39,149 nt of DNA from an uncultured Christensenellaceae bacterium (lineage in GTDB: Bacteria > Bacillota > Clostridia > Christensenellales > UBA1242), in contig CAJULT010000007.1 in assembly GCA_910587225.1 (NCBI GenBank), positions 1 to 39,149 on the forward strand. Reading direction: 5' to 3'. The translations under genes and the position numbers were made by a program. Positions 6,450 through 14,740 of this stretch are shown one piece after another (position 1 is the stretch's first letter; each line of letters begins with the position of its first letter). The notes beneath the pieces were generated by a model. The model saw only the letters and a list, made by a program, of their open reading frames with translations. It was not told the DNA's origin and made no database searches.

Positions 6450-7370
6450 ATGTCAAAGGTGGTTTCTGATTACTTAACAAATGTACTGAGTCCTCAATTA
6501 AGAAAATTTGAGGTTCCTGAGCAATATTTGCAATACCTTTGTGAAGTTGTAGAAAAACAGATGATTTCCGCTCTGCAACTTTGGAATGATGAGGAATATA
6601 AGAATGTTTTTATGCTTTTAGTTTCTGAGGAAGCTCCGTTTTATCAACCGGACGCCTCCACTGAAACAAAATCTTTTGTGGTGCTAACACTTAGAAATAG
6701 CCCATTTAAATCTTTACAGAGCGAAGCGTTTTTAAAAACCGGACTAAAAAAAGAACTGTCTAGTTCACAAGTAATCAAATTGACGAGTTCTGCCGTTCAA
6801 TTTTTTAAAGATTATAATTTAGGTACATTAGAAGATAGACCGATTGATTTGAAAGATAACATTTATTTTAATCTGTCAAACAAATACCCTATTGCTTGGA
6901 ATGCTTTAAAAGCCTTGGCAAACTCAAAGGATAATATTTGTGCATATCCTCGATATACGAAAGTGGACGAAAAAAACTTTTCTAATGATTTGTTTAAAAA
7001 AATAATTCCTTCTGAATCTTTTACCATTTCAATAATAGATGGTTATAGCGAGAATATTGAACAAGGGCTAGCACAGCAGATAAAAAATGCCTTAGATCAA
7101 CACTCTTGTTTTTACACTGATTGCTTCAAAATGGCATCCCGAAATCCGGAGGTGCTTCTTAGCATATTGGAAATATTATTGGCAAATTCTGTTCCTTTTG
7201 TTACTGCCAACTATTATTTAACCAATGGACATGTTGAAAGAAGAAAAAATATTTTAAAAGCAGCTCATTCCATTGCAGAAATGAAAAAACATTTATCGAA
7301 TGTCAATGGAATTTCGCAGACACATAGAAAGGTTTTAAATGATTTAAATGAACATATAAACAGAAAGTGA
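6450..7370 (+). CDS. Unknown 306-aa protein in the tRNA-adjacent islet
   Basis: I do not recognise this family. It is soluble, with no TM segment or signal peptide, and mixed alpha/beta composition. Notable stretches are MLLVSEEAPFYQPDASTE, LSNKYPIAWNALKALANSKD, FTISIIDGYSENIEQG and a helical, basic C-terminus. No nuclease, ATPase or transferase motif is evident. The start is chosen because AAGGGGG with good spacing precedes ATG 6450, and the longer frame from 6381 overlaps the promoter. It is AT-rich like the preceding EEP gene and has a promoter flanked by two palindromes, implying its own regulation. A defence or stress islet is conceivable, but nothing in the protein shows it. Confidence 0.75.
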   Translation: MSKVVSDYLTNVLSPQLRKFEVPEQYLQYLCEVVEKQMISALQLWNDEEYKNVFMLLVSEEAPFYQPDASTETKSFVVLTLRNSPFKSLQSEAFLKTGLKKELSSSQVIKLTSSAVQFFKDYNLGTLEDRPIDLKDNIYFNLSNKYPIAWNALKALANSKDNICAYPRYTKVDEKNFSNDLFKKIIPSESFTISIIDGYSENIEQGLAQQIKNALDQHSCFYTDCFKMASRNPEVLLSILEILLANSVPFVTANYYLTNGHVERRKNILKAAHSIAEMKKHLSNVNGISQTHRKVLNDLNEHINRK

Positions 7371-7451
7371 TGAAAGTACACAATTTTTTAGTTTCGAGGG
7401 TTGCTTTGGCGGGAAGGGAGCTTCCGTGTGAGTAATTAAAAATTTAAACAT

Positions 7452-7480
7452 AAAAAAAGAGAGGTTTGCCTCTCTTTTTG
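7452..7480. terminator. Bidirectional terminator
   Basis: AAAAAGAGAGG / CCTCTCTTTTT with loop TTTG, between the convergent 6450-7370 gene and the SPFH gene. A small extra hairpin GGAAG-GGAG-CTTCC lies upstream near 7417-7430. Confidence 0.85.
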
Positions 7481-7481
7481 T

Positions 7482-8399
7482 TTATTTTTTATCTGACTTC
7501 TTTTTAGGGTCTTTAATTGTTTCGGTTATGCTTGCGAGAAGTCCAGACACATTTTGAATTTCGCTTGGAACTATAATCTTTGTAGCCTCGCCCTCAGCAA
7601 GTTTTTTGAGTGCTTCAAAACCTTGCATTGTTACATAGGCTGCACTTGGGTTTGCCTTATTGATAAGATTGATAGCTTCACTTTCACCTTTTGCGGTTGC
7701 GATGAGTGCCTCTCTTTCTGCTTCTGCTGCCAAGATTTTCGCTTGTTTATCTGCCTCAGCTTGCAAGATTTTTGCCTGCTTTTCACCTTCGGCAACTAAA
7801 ATGCTTGATTTCTTTTCACCCTCTGCACGAAGAATTTGTTCGCGGCGTTCACGCTCTGCACGCATTTGTTTTTCCATGGCTTCTTGAATATCTTTTGGTG
7901 GAAGAATATTTTTAAGTTCCACACGGTTGATTTTAATTCCCCATGGGTCAGTCGCTTCATCAAGAATAACTCTCATCTTTGTGTTTACAGTGTCGCGAGA
8001 GGTGAGGGTTTCATCAAGTTCAAGTTCGCCGACGATATTACGAAGGGTGGTTGCGGTCAAGTTTTCAATAGCTTTAATAGGTGAGTCAACTCCGTATGAA
8101 AACAATTTCGCATCTGTTATTTGAAAATATACTACTGTGTCAATTTGCATTGTAACGTTATCTTTTGTAATAACTGGTTGTGGTTTAAAGTCCGCAACGA
8201 TTTCTTTAAGTGAGATAGGTTTACTTGTGCGGTCGAAGAAAGGTATAACAAGGTGAATACCTGTTTCAAGCGTTTTACAATATTTACCAAGTCTTTCAAC
8301 AACGACAGCGTTAGCCTGTCTAACTATCCTTATTGAGCATGCAAAAGCTACTACAATAAGTGCTCCTAAAACTATTAATACAATTCCCCATGCTGGCAT
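7482..8399 (-). CDS. SPFH/band-7 (stomatin-like) membrane protein
   Basis: 305-residue stomatin/prohibitin-family protein of the QmcA (YbbK) type. It has an N-terminal membrane anchor (about 4-22), an SPFH domain (AVVVERLGKYCKTLETGIHL through GIKINRVELKNI) and a long coiled coil from about 165 to 245 with repeated EGEKQAKILQAEADKQA-type heptads that mediates oligomer assembly. Such proteins form large ring or cage assemblies in the bacterial membrane and are linked to membrane microdomains and quality control. The gene follows the nfeD-like gene with a 5-base gap, the classic NfeD-SPFH pairing. The start has GGAGG about ten bases upstream, inside the end of the previous gene. Confidence 0.93.
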   Translation of the reverse strand: MPAWGIVLIVLGALIVVAFACSIRIVRQANAVVVERLGKYCKTLETGIHLVIPFFDRTSKPISLKEIVADFKPQPVITKDNVTMQIDTVVYFQITDAKLFSYGVDSPIKAIENLTATTLRNIVGELELDETLTSRDTVNTKMRVILDEATDPWGIKINRVELKNILPPKDIQEAMEKQMRAERERREQILRAEGEKKSSILVAEGEKQAKILQAEADKQAKILAAEAEREALIATAKGESEAINLINKANPSAAYVTMQGFEALKKLAEGEATKIIVPSEIQNVSGLLASITETIKDPKKKSDKK

Positions 8400-8404
8400 A
8401 ATAA

Positions 8405-8851
8405 TTAATCCTCCTTTTGTGCCTGTTTTACAACAAGTTTGTTTCCGTTGACTTTTACGACCTCAACGAACTGGTCCTTTTCAATTTGTTTTCCGTTTTC
8501 CTCGGTTGCACTCCAAACCACGCCGTTTATTTTTACTGAACCCGGATTTTCTTTATCGCAAGGTGACAGCAGTCTGTACTGCTTGCCTATAATTGCGTCT
8601 AGGTTAGTCTTTTCATTCGCGTTTCTAAGAAGATACTTTTTCGCAAGTGGCCGTAGTGCAAAGATAAACACAACCGTGAGAACTACAAATATGCTGACTT
8701 GAATTGCCCAGTGGATACCGTTTATCGCTGAAAGAATAAATGGTATGACCGCGCCGGCAGTGAACCAAATTGAAGTCAAGTCCATGGATATAAATTCAAT
8801 AACCGCGCTGACTACAACTACGCCAAGCCAAACCCAAAACATAAAGTCCAT
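8405..8851 (-). CDS. NfeD-like membrane protein
   Basis: 148-residue short NfeD (YbbL-type) protein, the usual partner of SPFH proteins. There are three or four membrane helices in the first about 80 residues (FMFWVWLGVVVVSAVIEF, WFTAGAVIPFILSA, IQVSIFVVLTVVFIF), then a C-terminal OB-fold-like domain (IGKQYRLLSP, GSVKINGVVWSA, VEVVKVNGNKLVV). AGGAGG precedes two ATGs two codons apart. The second, at 8851, has the better spacing and is used here; 8857 is the alternative. The longer upstream frame overlaps the promoter (8877-8905) and is unlikely. It is the first gene of the operon and has no protease domain, as expected for the short NfeD class. Confidence 0.9.
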   Translation of the reverse strand: MDFMFWVWLGVVVVSAVIEFISMDLTSIWFTAGAVIPFILSAINGIHWAIQVSIFVVLTVVFIFALRPLAKKYLLRNANEKTNLDAIIGKQYRLLSPCDKENPGSVKINGVVWSATEENGKQIEKDQFVEVVKVNGNKLVVKQAQKED

Positions 8852-8876
8852 TTTCATCCCTCCTTTTACGCCTTTA

Positions 8877-8905
8877 TTATATGATAAATTGGTGCAAAAA
8901 GTCAA
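8877..8905 (-). promoter_or_regulatory. Promoter of the NfeD-SPFH operon
   Basis: Minus strand: TTGACT (8905-8900), an 18-base spacer covering 8899-8883 and the adjoining base, and a TATAAT box at 8882-8877. It lies about 25 bases upstream of the ribosome binding site. Confidence 0.65.
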
Positions 8906-8972
8906 TGAAATGAGTGATTATAATATGAATAATCTGAAAGGAAAATGACTTAGTTCAAATGCACAATATAGT

Positions 8973-9002
8973 TTGACTTTATGAAAGATAAAATGATAAA
9001 AT
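8973..9002 (+). promoter_or_regulatory. Promoter giving a probably leaderless transcript
   Basis: TTGACT (8973-8978), 18 bases, TAAAAT (8997-9002). The ATG of the next gene starts six bases after the -10 box and no Shine-Dalgarno is present, so transcription should begin at or next to the start codon. Confidence 0.55.
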
Positions 9003-9008
9003 TGAAAT

Positions 9009-9863
9009 ATGAAAAAGTGGCAGATATGTGTTATAGCGATTTTATCGGTACTAGTGGTGATGTTTGCAGTCGGCTTTGCGGTGAGCCTACATTTATTATT
9101 GAACCAACCAATTTGTATATCATCTGAGCGACGCGCGCGGGATTTAGCGCATGAGCAACAGTTGACGGACTATATTTCAGTGATTGAAAATTCAAACTCG
9201 ACTGAAAGTGAAATTGAGCAGGCTAAGGCAGACAAGGCTGCTCTTGAAAAAATCATTGAGAAAGAAGAAGCGTGTGAACAGTTGCTGATTGCGCATGAAT
9301 TTGATGACTGCTTGGTTATTTTAACCGAAAATGACGCAAAAGTTATCATTGGGACATACAAAGATTTAACCGAAGATAAAACTGCGATAATTTACACAAT
9401 TATTCAACAGCAATATGGTCTTGAAATTTCAAACATAAAAATTTTGCAGACATTGCCAGAGAGAACTCAGCCGTTGCAGCCTCCAAAAGAGCCTGAAATT
9501 GAAGTGAGTTATCCGACAGATGAAGGTAAAAAACTGAGAGATGTCGAGCGTGCGAATCAAATATCAGCCTATGATGAGATTATTTTAAGTTCTGATTCAT
9601 CTGCCGATGAGGTAGCTAAGGCAAAGGCTGATAAGGAAAATCTTCAAAAAATTATCGATAAAGAAAAGGTGATTGATTCGCTATTAAATGACTGTAAATT
9701 TGGGGGTTTTTATGTCAAGATAGAAGAGAGCGGAATCATGGTTTTTGCCTCACGACATATTGGGGTCAATGACAAGGCTCAAATAATGACAATTATATAT
9801 GAGCAAACGGGGGTAGAAATTGAAAAAATAAATATTGTAGTTGTAACTGAAACAAATAGATAG
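9009..9863 (+). CDS. Tandem SpoIIIAH-like membrane protein
   Basis: 284-residue protein with one N-terminal membrane helix (about 7-31) and two homologous extracytoplasmic domains (about 41-147 and 172-280). Each has the SpoIIIAH pattern: a helix with alternating acidic and basic residues (AKADKAALEKIIEKEE at 72-87; AKADKENLQKIIDKEK at 205-220), a beta segment, then a helix ending in an INI/NIKI-type strand. SpoIIIAH is the mother-cell ring protein that joins SpoIIQ across the forespore double membrane in sporulating Firmicutes and has a YscJ/FliF-like ring-building fold. Normal SpoIIIAH has one such domain. The rest of the spoIIIA operon is not adjacent. A Pro-rich linker (about 150-167) joins the two copies. 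It heads an apparent operon with the nucleotidyltransferase 9 bases downstream. The homology is assigned by eye from the sequence pattern. Confidence 0.75.
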   Translation: MKKWQICVIAILSVLVVMFAVGFAVSLHLLLNQPICISSERRARDLAHEQQLTDYISVIENSNSTESEIEQAKADKAALEKIIEKEEACEQLLIAHEFDDCLVILTENDAKVIIGTYKDLTEDKTAIIYTIIQQQYGLEISNIKILQTLPERTQPLQPPKEPEIEVSYPTDEGKKLRDVERANQISAYDEIILSSDSSADEVAKAKADKENLQKIIDKEKVIDSLLNDCKFGGFYVKIEESGIMVFASRHIGVNDKAQIMTIIYEQTGVEIEKINIVVVTETNR

Positions 9864-9872
9864 GAGGGAAAT

Positions 9873-10778
9873 ATGGATTTAGTAATTTTAGCTGCTGGCA
9901 TGGGTAGCCGTTTTGGTGGACTTAAACAGCTTACACCTATTGATGAGAATGGAAACTTTATTATTGACTACTCAATTTACGATGCGATACGATGCGGCTT
10001 TGATCGTATCGTGTTTATCGTTAAAGAGGAAACATACGAAACTTTTAGAGAAACGGTTGGCAAGCGCATTGAAGACAAAATCAAAGTTGAGTATGCTTTC
10101 CAAAGCAATGATAATTTCCCTAAGGCATATCCTTTCCCTGACGGAAGAGTTAAGCCTTTTGGAACGGGGCATGCGCTTTTATGTTGCAAGGGAAAACTTA
10201 GCGATAAGTTTGCGGTAATTAATGCGGATGACTTTTATGGTTATGATGCGCTTCGAGTGGTTGCTGATTTCTTAAAAGGCAATGATGAAAAAACAGCTTT
10301 TTGTATGGCGGGGTATAGTGCAGTAAACACACTTAGTGAGCATGGAACTGTTAAGCGTGGCGTGTGCGAGGGTGGAAGATTTTTGACCTCGATAACCGAA
10401 AGTATAATAAGAAAGGATAATGGCAAAATACTTGCTTGCCCAATTGACGGTGGACAGGAAAGGCAGATAAGCCCAAATCAAGTTGTGTCAATGAGTATAT
10501 TTGGTTTCAAAAAGGCACTAATTGATTATCTTGATGAGCAGTTTGAACCTTTTATAAAAGCAAATCTTTCGAGGCTTGACAGCTGTGAATATTTACTGCC
10601 GACTGAGCTTGGCAATATGGTAGAAAAAGGCAGAGCATCTGTTGAGATACTCAAAACTTCTTCTCAGTGGTATGGCATGACATATAAAGAGGAAAGGGAG
10701 ATGGTTATCTCTGCAATTAAGGCTTTGCGTGACAACGGACAATATCCTCAAAACTTATGGCAGGAGAGCAAAGTCTAA
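9873..10778 (+). CDS. Sugar-nucleotide-type nucleotidyltransferase
   Basis: 301-residue NTP_transferase-fold enzyme. The N-terminal signature LAAGMGSRFGGLKQLTPI is the nucleotide-binding loop, and VINADDFYGYDAL holds the metal-binding Asp pair. This family activates a phosphorylated sugar or small alcohol by transfer of a nucleotidyl group. The substrate cannot be inferred; the GGLKQL variant is common in Firmicutes proteins annotated only as nucleotidyltransferase. AGGAGGG precedes the ATG at good spacing. It lies 9 bases after the SpoIIIAH-like gene, and its end overlaps the longest reading of the PnuC-like gene by 22 bases, indicating one operon. Confidence 0.88.
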   Translation: MDLVILAAGMGSRFGGLKQLTPIDENGNFIIDYSIYDAIRCGFDRIVFIVKEETYETFRETVGKRIEDKIKVEYAFQSNDNFPKAYPFPDGRVKPFGTGHALLCCKGKLSDKFAVINADDFYGYDALRVVADFLKGNDEKTAFCMAGYSAVNTLSEHGTVKRGVCEGGRFLTSITESIIRKDNGKILACPIDGGQERQISPNQVVSMSIFGFKKALIDYLDEQFEPFIKANLSRLDSCEYLLPTELGNMVEKGRASVEILKTSSQWYGMTYKEEREMVISAIKALRDNGQYPQNLWQESKV

Positions 10779-11461
10779 CATACAATGAGATTATGAAAAA
10801 GTTTTTAAATTTTTCAAACATATTTTTTGTAATAAGTTTTCTCGTGTGTATGGTGCTTGCAATATGTTATTCAAGTTTTATGACTTGGCTTATTTTTGCA
10901 AGCGTGATTTTAGGAATCGCTTCCTCTAAGTTTACAGCTGAGGGGAAATGGATAACTTTTGTTTTTGATATTTTAAGTTACGGCGTTTACATTTATATCT
11001 GTCTGATAGAAAGATATTATGGGGAACTGGCGCTGTCTGTTTTTGTAATTATAATTCACCTTATTAGCCTATTTGAGTGGAAAAAGAACGATAAAAATAA
11101 TCATGTGCTAATTAGAAAACTTGGCGGAAGAGAGGTGAGTTTATCTCTTTTAATTTCGCTAATAGGTCTTGTAATTTATAGTACTATTCTTTTTTACGCA
11201 GGCAGCGAGTATCCAATTTTAAATGCATTGTCTTCGGTGTGTTATCTTGTCGGCAATTACTATGCTTTTAGGCGCAGCAGTTTTCAATTTTTTGGTTATA
11301 TAGGCTATGAAGTGGTATTTGTTTCGCTTTGGATTTTATCAGCCGCAGGTGGAAATCTGGGCAGCTTACTTTTCCTCGTTGGAGGTCTTAGCGAAATGGT
11401 CTTTCAAGTATCCGGCATTTTTGAATGGAACAAGGCTGTTAAATATCAAAAAAAGGCATAA
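10757..11461 (+). CDS. pnuC: PnuC-like nicotinamide riboside transporter
   Basis: 234-residue multi-pass protein with about seven hydrophobic helices. The segment EGKWITFVFDILSYGVYIYI followed by CLIERYYGELAL and SLFEWKKN resembles the PnuC family (a YGE motif, then a W-containing helix ending in basic residues). PnuC carries nicotinamide riboside by facilitated diffusion for NAD synthesis. The start is uncertain: ATG 10757 overlaps the previous gene and lacks a clear ribosome site, and ATG 10793 (starting MKKFLNFS) is a plausible shorter start just before the first helix. Most likely co-transcribed with the two genes upstream. Family call moderate, substrate inferred from family. Confidence 0.75.
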   Translation: MAGEQSLTYNEIMKKFLNFSNIFFVISFLVCMVLAICYSSFMTWLIFASVILGIASSKFTAEGKWITFVFDILSYGVYIYICLIERYYGELALSVFVIIIHLISLFEWKKNDKNNHVLIRKLGGREVSLSLLISLIGLVIYSTILFYAGSEYPILNALSSVCYLVGNYYAFRRSSFQFFGYIGYEVVFVSLWILSAAGGNLGSLLFLVGGLSEMVFQVSGIFEWNKAVKYQKKA

Positions 11462-11500
11462 AATACCTAAATTTTCTCTCAATTTTCGACATTTTTCTTT

Positions 11501-11529
11501 TTGACTAACTTACATGTAAAGTGTTAACA
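11501..11529 (+). promoter_or_regulatory. Candidate promoter with palindromic spacer
   Basis: TTGACT (11501-11506), 17 bases, TTAACA (11524-11529). The spacer contains the perfect palindrome TTACATGTAA (11510-11519), a possible operator between the two boxes. Confidence 0.45.
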
Positions 11530-11549
11530 TGGAGTTTGTTGGAGGAAAA

Positions 11550-12158
11550 ATGACGGATACTATTTACAGAGAAGCACAAAAGGTAATGCCGCTTACCGAT
11601 TGTGGGGAGATTAAATTTATTAATGATGCGGCTTATGATAAAAGAGTAATAACACCTGAAAGTGAACATGCACGCAAATTGCAGCGAATTGTACACAATG
11701 AAAAGAGTGCGATTAGGCGTGTTATTTCACTTTTTTATATTCAGTCACATTATAGCGACAATGAAAGTTACATCGATAAGTTTCAAGATATGTCCGAAGT
11801 GCTGCTACATGACTGCATAGAAAAGGGCTATCTTTTTGTAGCTATGGAACTTTTAAAATGCATAAGTTCCTCCGCATTGGATGGCGAGAAGGGTTATCCT
11901 AATAAGCAAGAGGTGCTTTCAAAAGGTGTACTTGATGTTTTGGCATGCTACGGAAAGTGCCAAATAATTACTGAGGGAAAAGATTATCGTTCTCGCGTTA
12001 TAAACGTGATTGTTAAGGTGCGACAAAATTATCTAGGGAAGCTTAACCTTACAACCGAGCAAATGGCGGCGGCTTATGATGGGTGTATGTACGGGGGAAA
12101 GGAAAACCTGTGTAAACTTACTCCGCTTGACTTAAAGCTATGCGAAGCAGAGGCGTAA
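11550..12158 (+). CDS. Hypothetical protein, 202 aa
   Basis: Unrecognised soluble protein, largely helical, with a Cys-rich flavour (DCIEKGY, LKCIS, ACYGKC, DGCMYGG, ENLCK). No membrane segment or signal peptide. The Cys pattern does not match a zinc finger I can name. The ATG at 11529 is in frame, but GGAGG at 11541-11545 points to ATG 11550. It stands alone: candidate promoter upstream, strong terminator downstream (12163-12192). No functional assignment. Confidence 0.72.
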   Translation: MTDTIYREAQKVMPLTDCGEIKFINDAAYDKRVITPESEHARKLQRIVHNEKSAIRRVISLFYIQSHYSDNESYIDKFQDMSEVLLHDCIEKGYLFVAMELLKCISSSALDGEKGYPNKQEVLSKGVLDVLACYGKCQIITEGKDYRSRVINVIVKVRQNYLGKLNLTTEQMAAAYDGCMYGGKENLCKLTPLDLKLCEAEA

Positions 12159-12162
12159 AATT

Positions 12163-12192
12163 AAGAAGCACATTCGATGCTTCTTTTTTATT
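12163..12192 (+). terminator. Intrinsic terminator
   Basis: AAGAAGCA (12163-12170) / TGCTTCTT (12178-12185) with loop CATTCGA, followed by TTTTATTT. It ends the 202-aa hypothetical gene. Confidence 0.85.
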
Positions 12193-12206
12193 TGACAAAA
12201 TTTTGT

Positions 12207-12235
12207 TTGGAAAAATAGGTAAAATAGGGTATTAT
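12207..12235 (+). promoter_or_regulatory. Candidate promoter of the CvpA-rsmH-PBP operon
   Basis: TTGGAA (12207-12212), 17 bases, TATTAT (12230-12235). An overlapping TATAAT at 12235-12240 is an alternative -10. GAGGAGG follows before the ATG at 12259. Confidence 0.45.
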
Positions 12236-12258
12236 ATAATTAAATTTGAGGAGGAATT

Positions 12259-14739
12259 ATGCAGGCTGGAACAATTGCTCTTATTTTGAATATATCATTC
12301 GTAGTTATTCTTATCTTAGGCTTTTTGATAGGAATGTGGCGAGGCGCAAAAAAATCTATCGCAAATCTAATATTTTCTTTGGCGGGAGTAGTGGTTGCTT
12401 TCTTTTGTTGCGGTATAGTGACCAATGCTATTTTAGGTGTTAAAATTGAAGGTCAGACATTTAATCAATTGATTATTGATTGGATAAATGGTGCCATTGG
12501 TGACAACTCTTTTCCAATGACCGTGAACATGCAAGCTTTTATCGCAAAGCTCCCTTATGCGATAATGAATGTAGTTGTCTTTTTATTGATGGCTATTGCG
12601 GTTTCCTTTGTGACTTATTTAATTTATCGCATTATCGCTTCTATTTTCCTTAAAAATAAAGATAAGGAAGGTAATGTAAAAAAGAAATATCGCATTACAG
12701 GCGGAGTTATAAACGCGGTTAAGACTTTTGTTTTAATGATGTTTGTAATCATGCCATTTGTAAGCCTTATTGACCTTGCTAGCGACCTTACAAACTCGTC
12801 TAGCGTTAGTTATGTTGATGCGGCAGTTAGCACAGAAGACAGCGGCAAAGGTCTGCTTGGGCAGCGCATTCCAGATGCGGCAGTTAATGCCATTAACGGA
12901 ATTGATAGTAGTGCCTTTGGTGTGATTGGAAACATGTTTGGGCTTGATAACCTAATGTTTGACTATCTTTCTGAGTTTGAACTTGAAGGTGAGAAGGTTC
13001 ATTTTAGAGAAGACATAACAAATATTAACAATGTTTACTCCGCATACCTTCAAATTTCTAATCTTGCAACTGGAAAAACCTATTCAAATATTAATTTCCA
13101 AAAGCTAAATAATTCAATTGATAGTATCTTTGATAGCGGGTTATTCAAAGTTGTGCTTGACGAAATGGCAACAGAGCTTATCGTAAATTATCAAGATTAT
13201 ACTCTAATTAATATTGAGAACTTTGGAGAATTTAAAGATGTGTTCTTAAATGTTCGCGATTATATGGAAACAAATAAAGTTACTTTTGGCGGATATCTTT
13301 CAAATGATATAAAACTCGTGCTTGATGGGGCAAGTGGACTTGCTAAAAGTGGTGCGTTGGATGAAATAACTAACCTTTCTGATATTAATGAAATACTTTT
13401 TAAATTGACTAATACCGAAGAAAAGAAGACTGAGCTTAATGCAGCGCTCAATAAAGTGCTTAGCACAAATGTAGTAAAAGATAGCCTTAATACAGTTTTA
13501 GAACTTGTAGCAAAACAAATAGTTGAAAATCCTGAACTTGTTGCAAATGGTCGTGACCCAGAGTACAATAGTGAAGCTTTGGCAACCTCTCTTACAAATG
13601 TGATTTCTTACTATGCTGGCGTTGCGAACGAAGTTGACATTACAAAACTTTTAAAAGACCCGATGATTCTTATTGAAAAACCTGCCGCGGCACAGCCTTC
13701 TGAGCAGACACAAGAGCCAAAGCTTATCAATATAACAACCGTACTTTCAAATCTTGGAAAGCTTATTGATGAGATGCTTTCAATAGACGAGTTTGTTGGC
13801 AGTGACGGCAACAACATATTAAAACCTCTTTTAGATGATAGTGGCTTTGTAATCCCTGCTGAAAGTGAAGTGATTTATGCGGCAGATGGAAGCAGCGTTA
13901 CAATTAAATCATATAGCGCACTTTGTGACTTTATTGCTCCATCACTCACAGCTTTACGTGATGCTGATGTTTATGAGGATATATCAGCTAATAATATGAC
14001 GCAAGCACTTGAAAAACTTGCCAATGCAGAAAAAGCAGAAGAGGGGGCAGTTGCTAAAATACTATTACCTTTGGTACAAGTAGAGCCTACTAAATCGGCC
14101 ATAACAACTAAACTTGCAGACAATGATTTGATTAAGTTTAGCACACTTACTACAAATGAAGATTGGAAGAATGATTTGACTAATGTTGCAACTCTCTTAA
14201 CCGCGCTTAATAAAGGCGAGATTGGAACTGAGAAACAAACTTATCTTGAAATCGTTCTTGGTGGCGGCAACTTTGACACCGTACTTGATAATCTTGCCAG
14301 TGGTGAAATTTCACAAATTTTAAAACCTATGCTTTACGCTAAGTCAACTACAACGCTAAGAGATAGTCTGTTTACTAAGTTTGTAGAAAATGTGAATAAA
14401 CTTGTGACTAACAAAATTGCACCTATAACATTAGCTGATAGTCAGTTTGCAGGCGAAAAAGATCAAGCAGATTCAGTTTGCGCAGTATTTGAAGCATTTA
14501 TGGCTTTCTATAAAGACGACATTACTGACATTAAAGATATGGACGCAACTAAACTTGGTAATTTCCTTAACGCTCTTAAAGGCAATGCTAAATTTGATAA
14601 TGCTGTGTTTGGCGATGCGTTCAATTCAATAGCAAATGAGGTTAACACTAAACTTGCACTTGGACTTGCCGAAAATCAATTTGCAACAACAGATTGGGTG
14701 GAAGTTATAACTGAGAAAAAGGCTGAAATTGGAGCATAA
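12259..14739 (+). CDS. CvpA-family membrane protein with large extracytoplasmic domain
   Basis: 826 residues. The first about 175 form a CvpA (colicin V production family) module: four hydrophobic helices at about 5-27, 33-59, 100-128 and 148-172, with GFLIGMWRGAKKSIANLI typical of the first loop. CvpA itself is about 160-180 residues. Here the remaining about 650 residues follow the fourth helix, so they should lie outside the cell. They are acidic, Asn/Thr/Ser/Leu-rich and predicted mainly helical, with no Cys-rich, catalytic or cell-wall-binding motif I can recognise. Recurring phrases of the type LNAALNKVLSTN, TALNKGEIGTE and FLNALKGN suggest degenerate helical repeats. GAGGAGG sits before the ATG. 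The next gene, rsmH, starts one base after the stop, so the protein is tied to the cell-division operon. Confidence 0.8.
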   Translation: MQAGTIALILNISFVVILILGFLIGMWRGAKKSIANLIFSLAGVVVAFFCCGIVTNAILGVKIEGQTFNQLIIDWINGAIGDNSFPMTVNMQAFIAKLPYAIMNVVVFLLMAIAVSFVTYLIYRIIASIFLKNKDKEGNVKKKYRITGGVINAVKTFVLMMFVIMPFVSLIDLASDLTNSSSVSYVDAAVSTEDSGKGLLGQRIPDAAVNAINGIDSSAFGVIGNMFGLDNLMFDYLSEFELEGEKVHFREDITNINNVYSAYLQISNLATGKTYSNINFQKLNNSIDSIFDSGLFKVVLDEMATELIVNYQDYTLINIENFGEFKDVFLNVRDYMETNKVTFGGYLSNDIKLVLDGASGLAKSGALDEITNLSDINEILFKLTNTEEKKTELNAALNKVLSTNVVKDSLNTVLELVAKQIVENPELVANGRDPEYNSEALATSLTNVISYYAGVANEVDITKLLKDPMILIEKPAAAQPSEQTQEPKLINITTVLSNLGKLIDEMLSIDEFVGSDGNNILKPLLDDSGFVIPAESEVIYAADGSSVTIKSYSALCDFIAPSLTALRDADVYEDISANNMTQALEKLANAEKAEEGAVAKILLPLVQVEPTKSAITTKLADNDLIKFSTLTTNEDWKNDLTNVATLLTALNKGEIGTEKQTYLEIVLGGGNFDTVLDNLASGEISQILKPMLYAKSTTTLRDSLFTKFVENVNKLVTNKIAPITLADSQFAGEKDQADSVCAVFEAFMAFYKDDITDIKDMDATKLGNFLNALKGNAKFDNAVFGDAFNSIANEVNTKLALGLAENQFATTDWVEVITEKKAEIGA

Positions 14740-14740
14740 G

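Noticed and set aside
7554..8124. Several plus-strand ORFs opposite the SPFH gene
   Set aside because: They are mirror frames of the repetitive coiled-coil coding sequence, lacking ribosome sites, while the minus-strand protein matches a known family.
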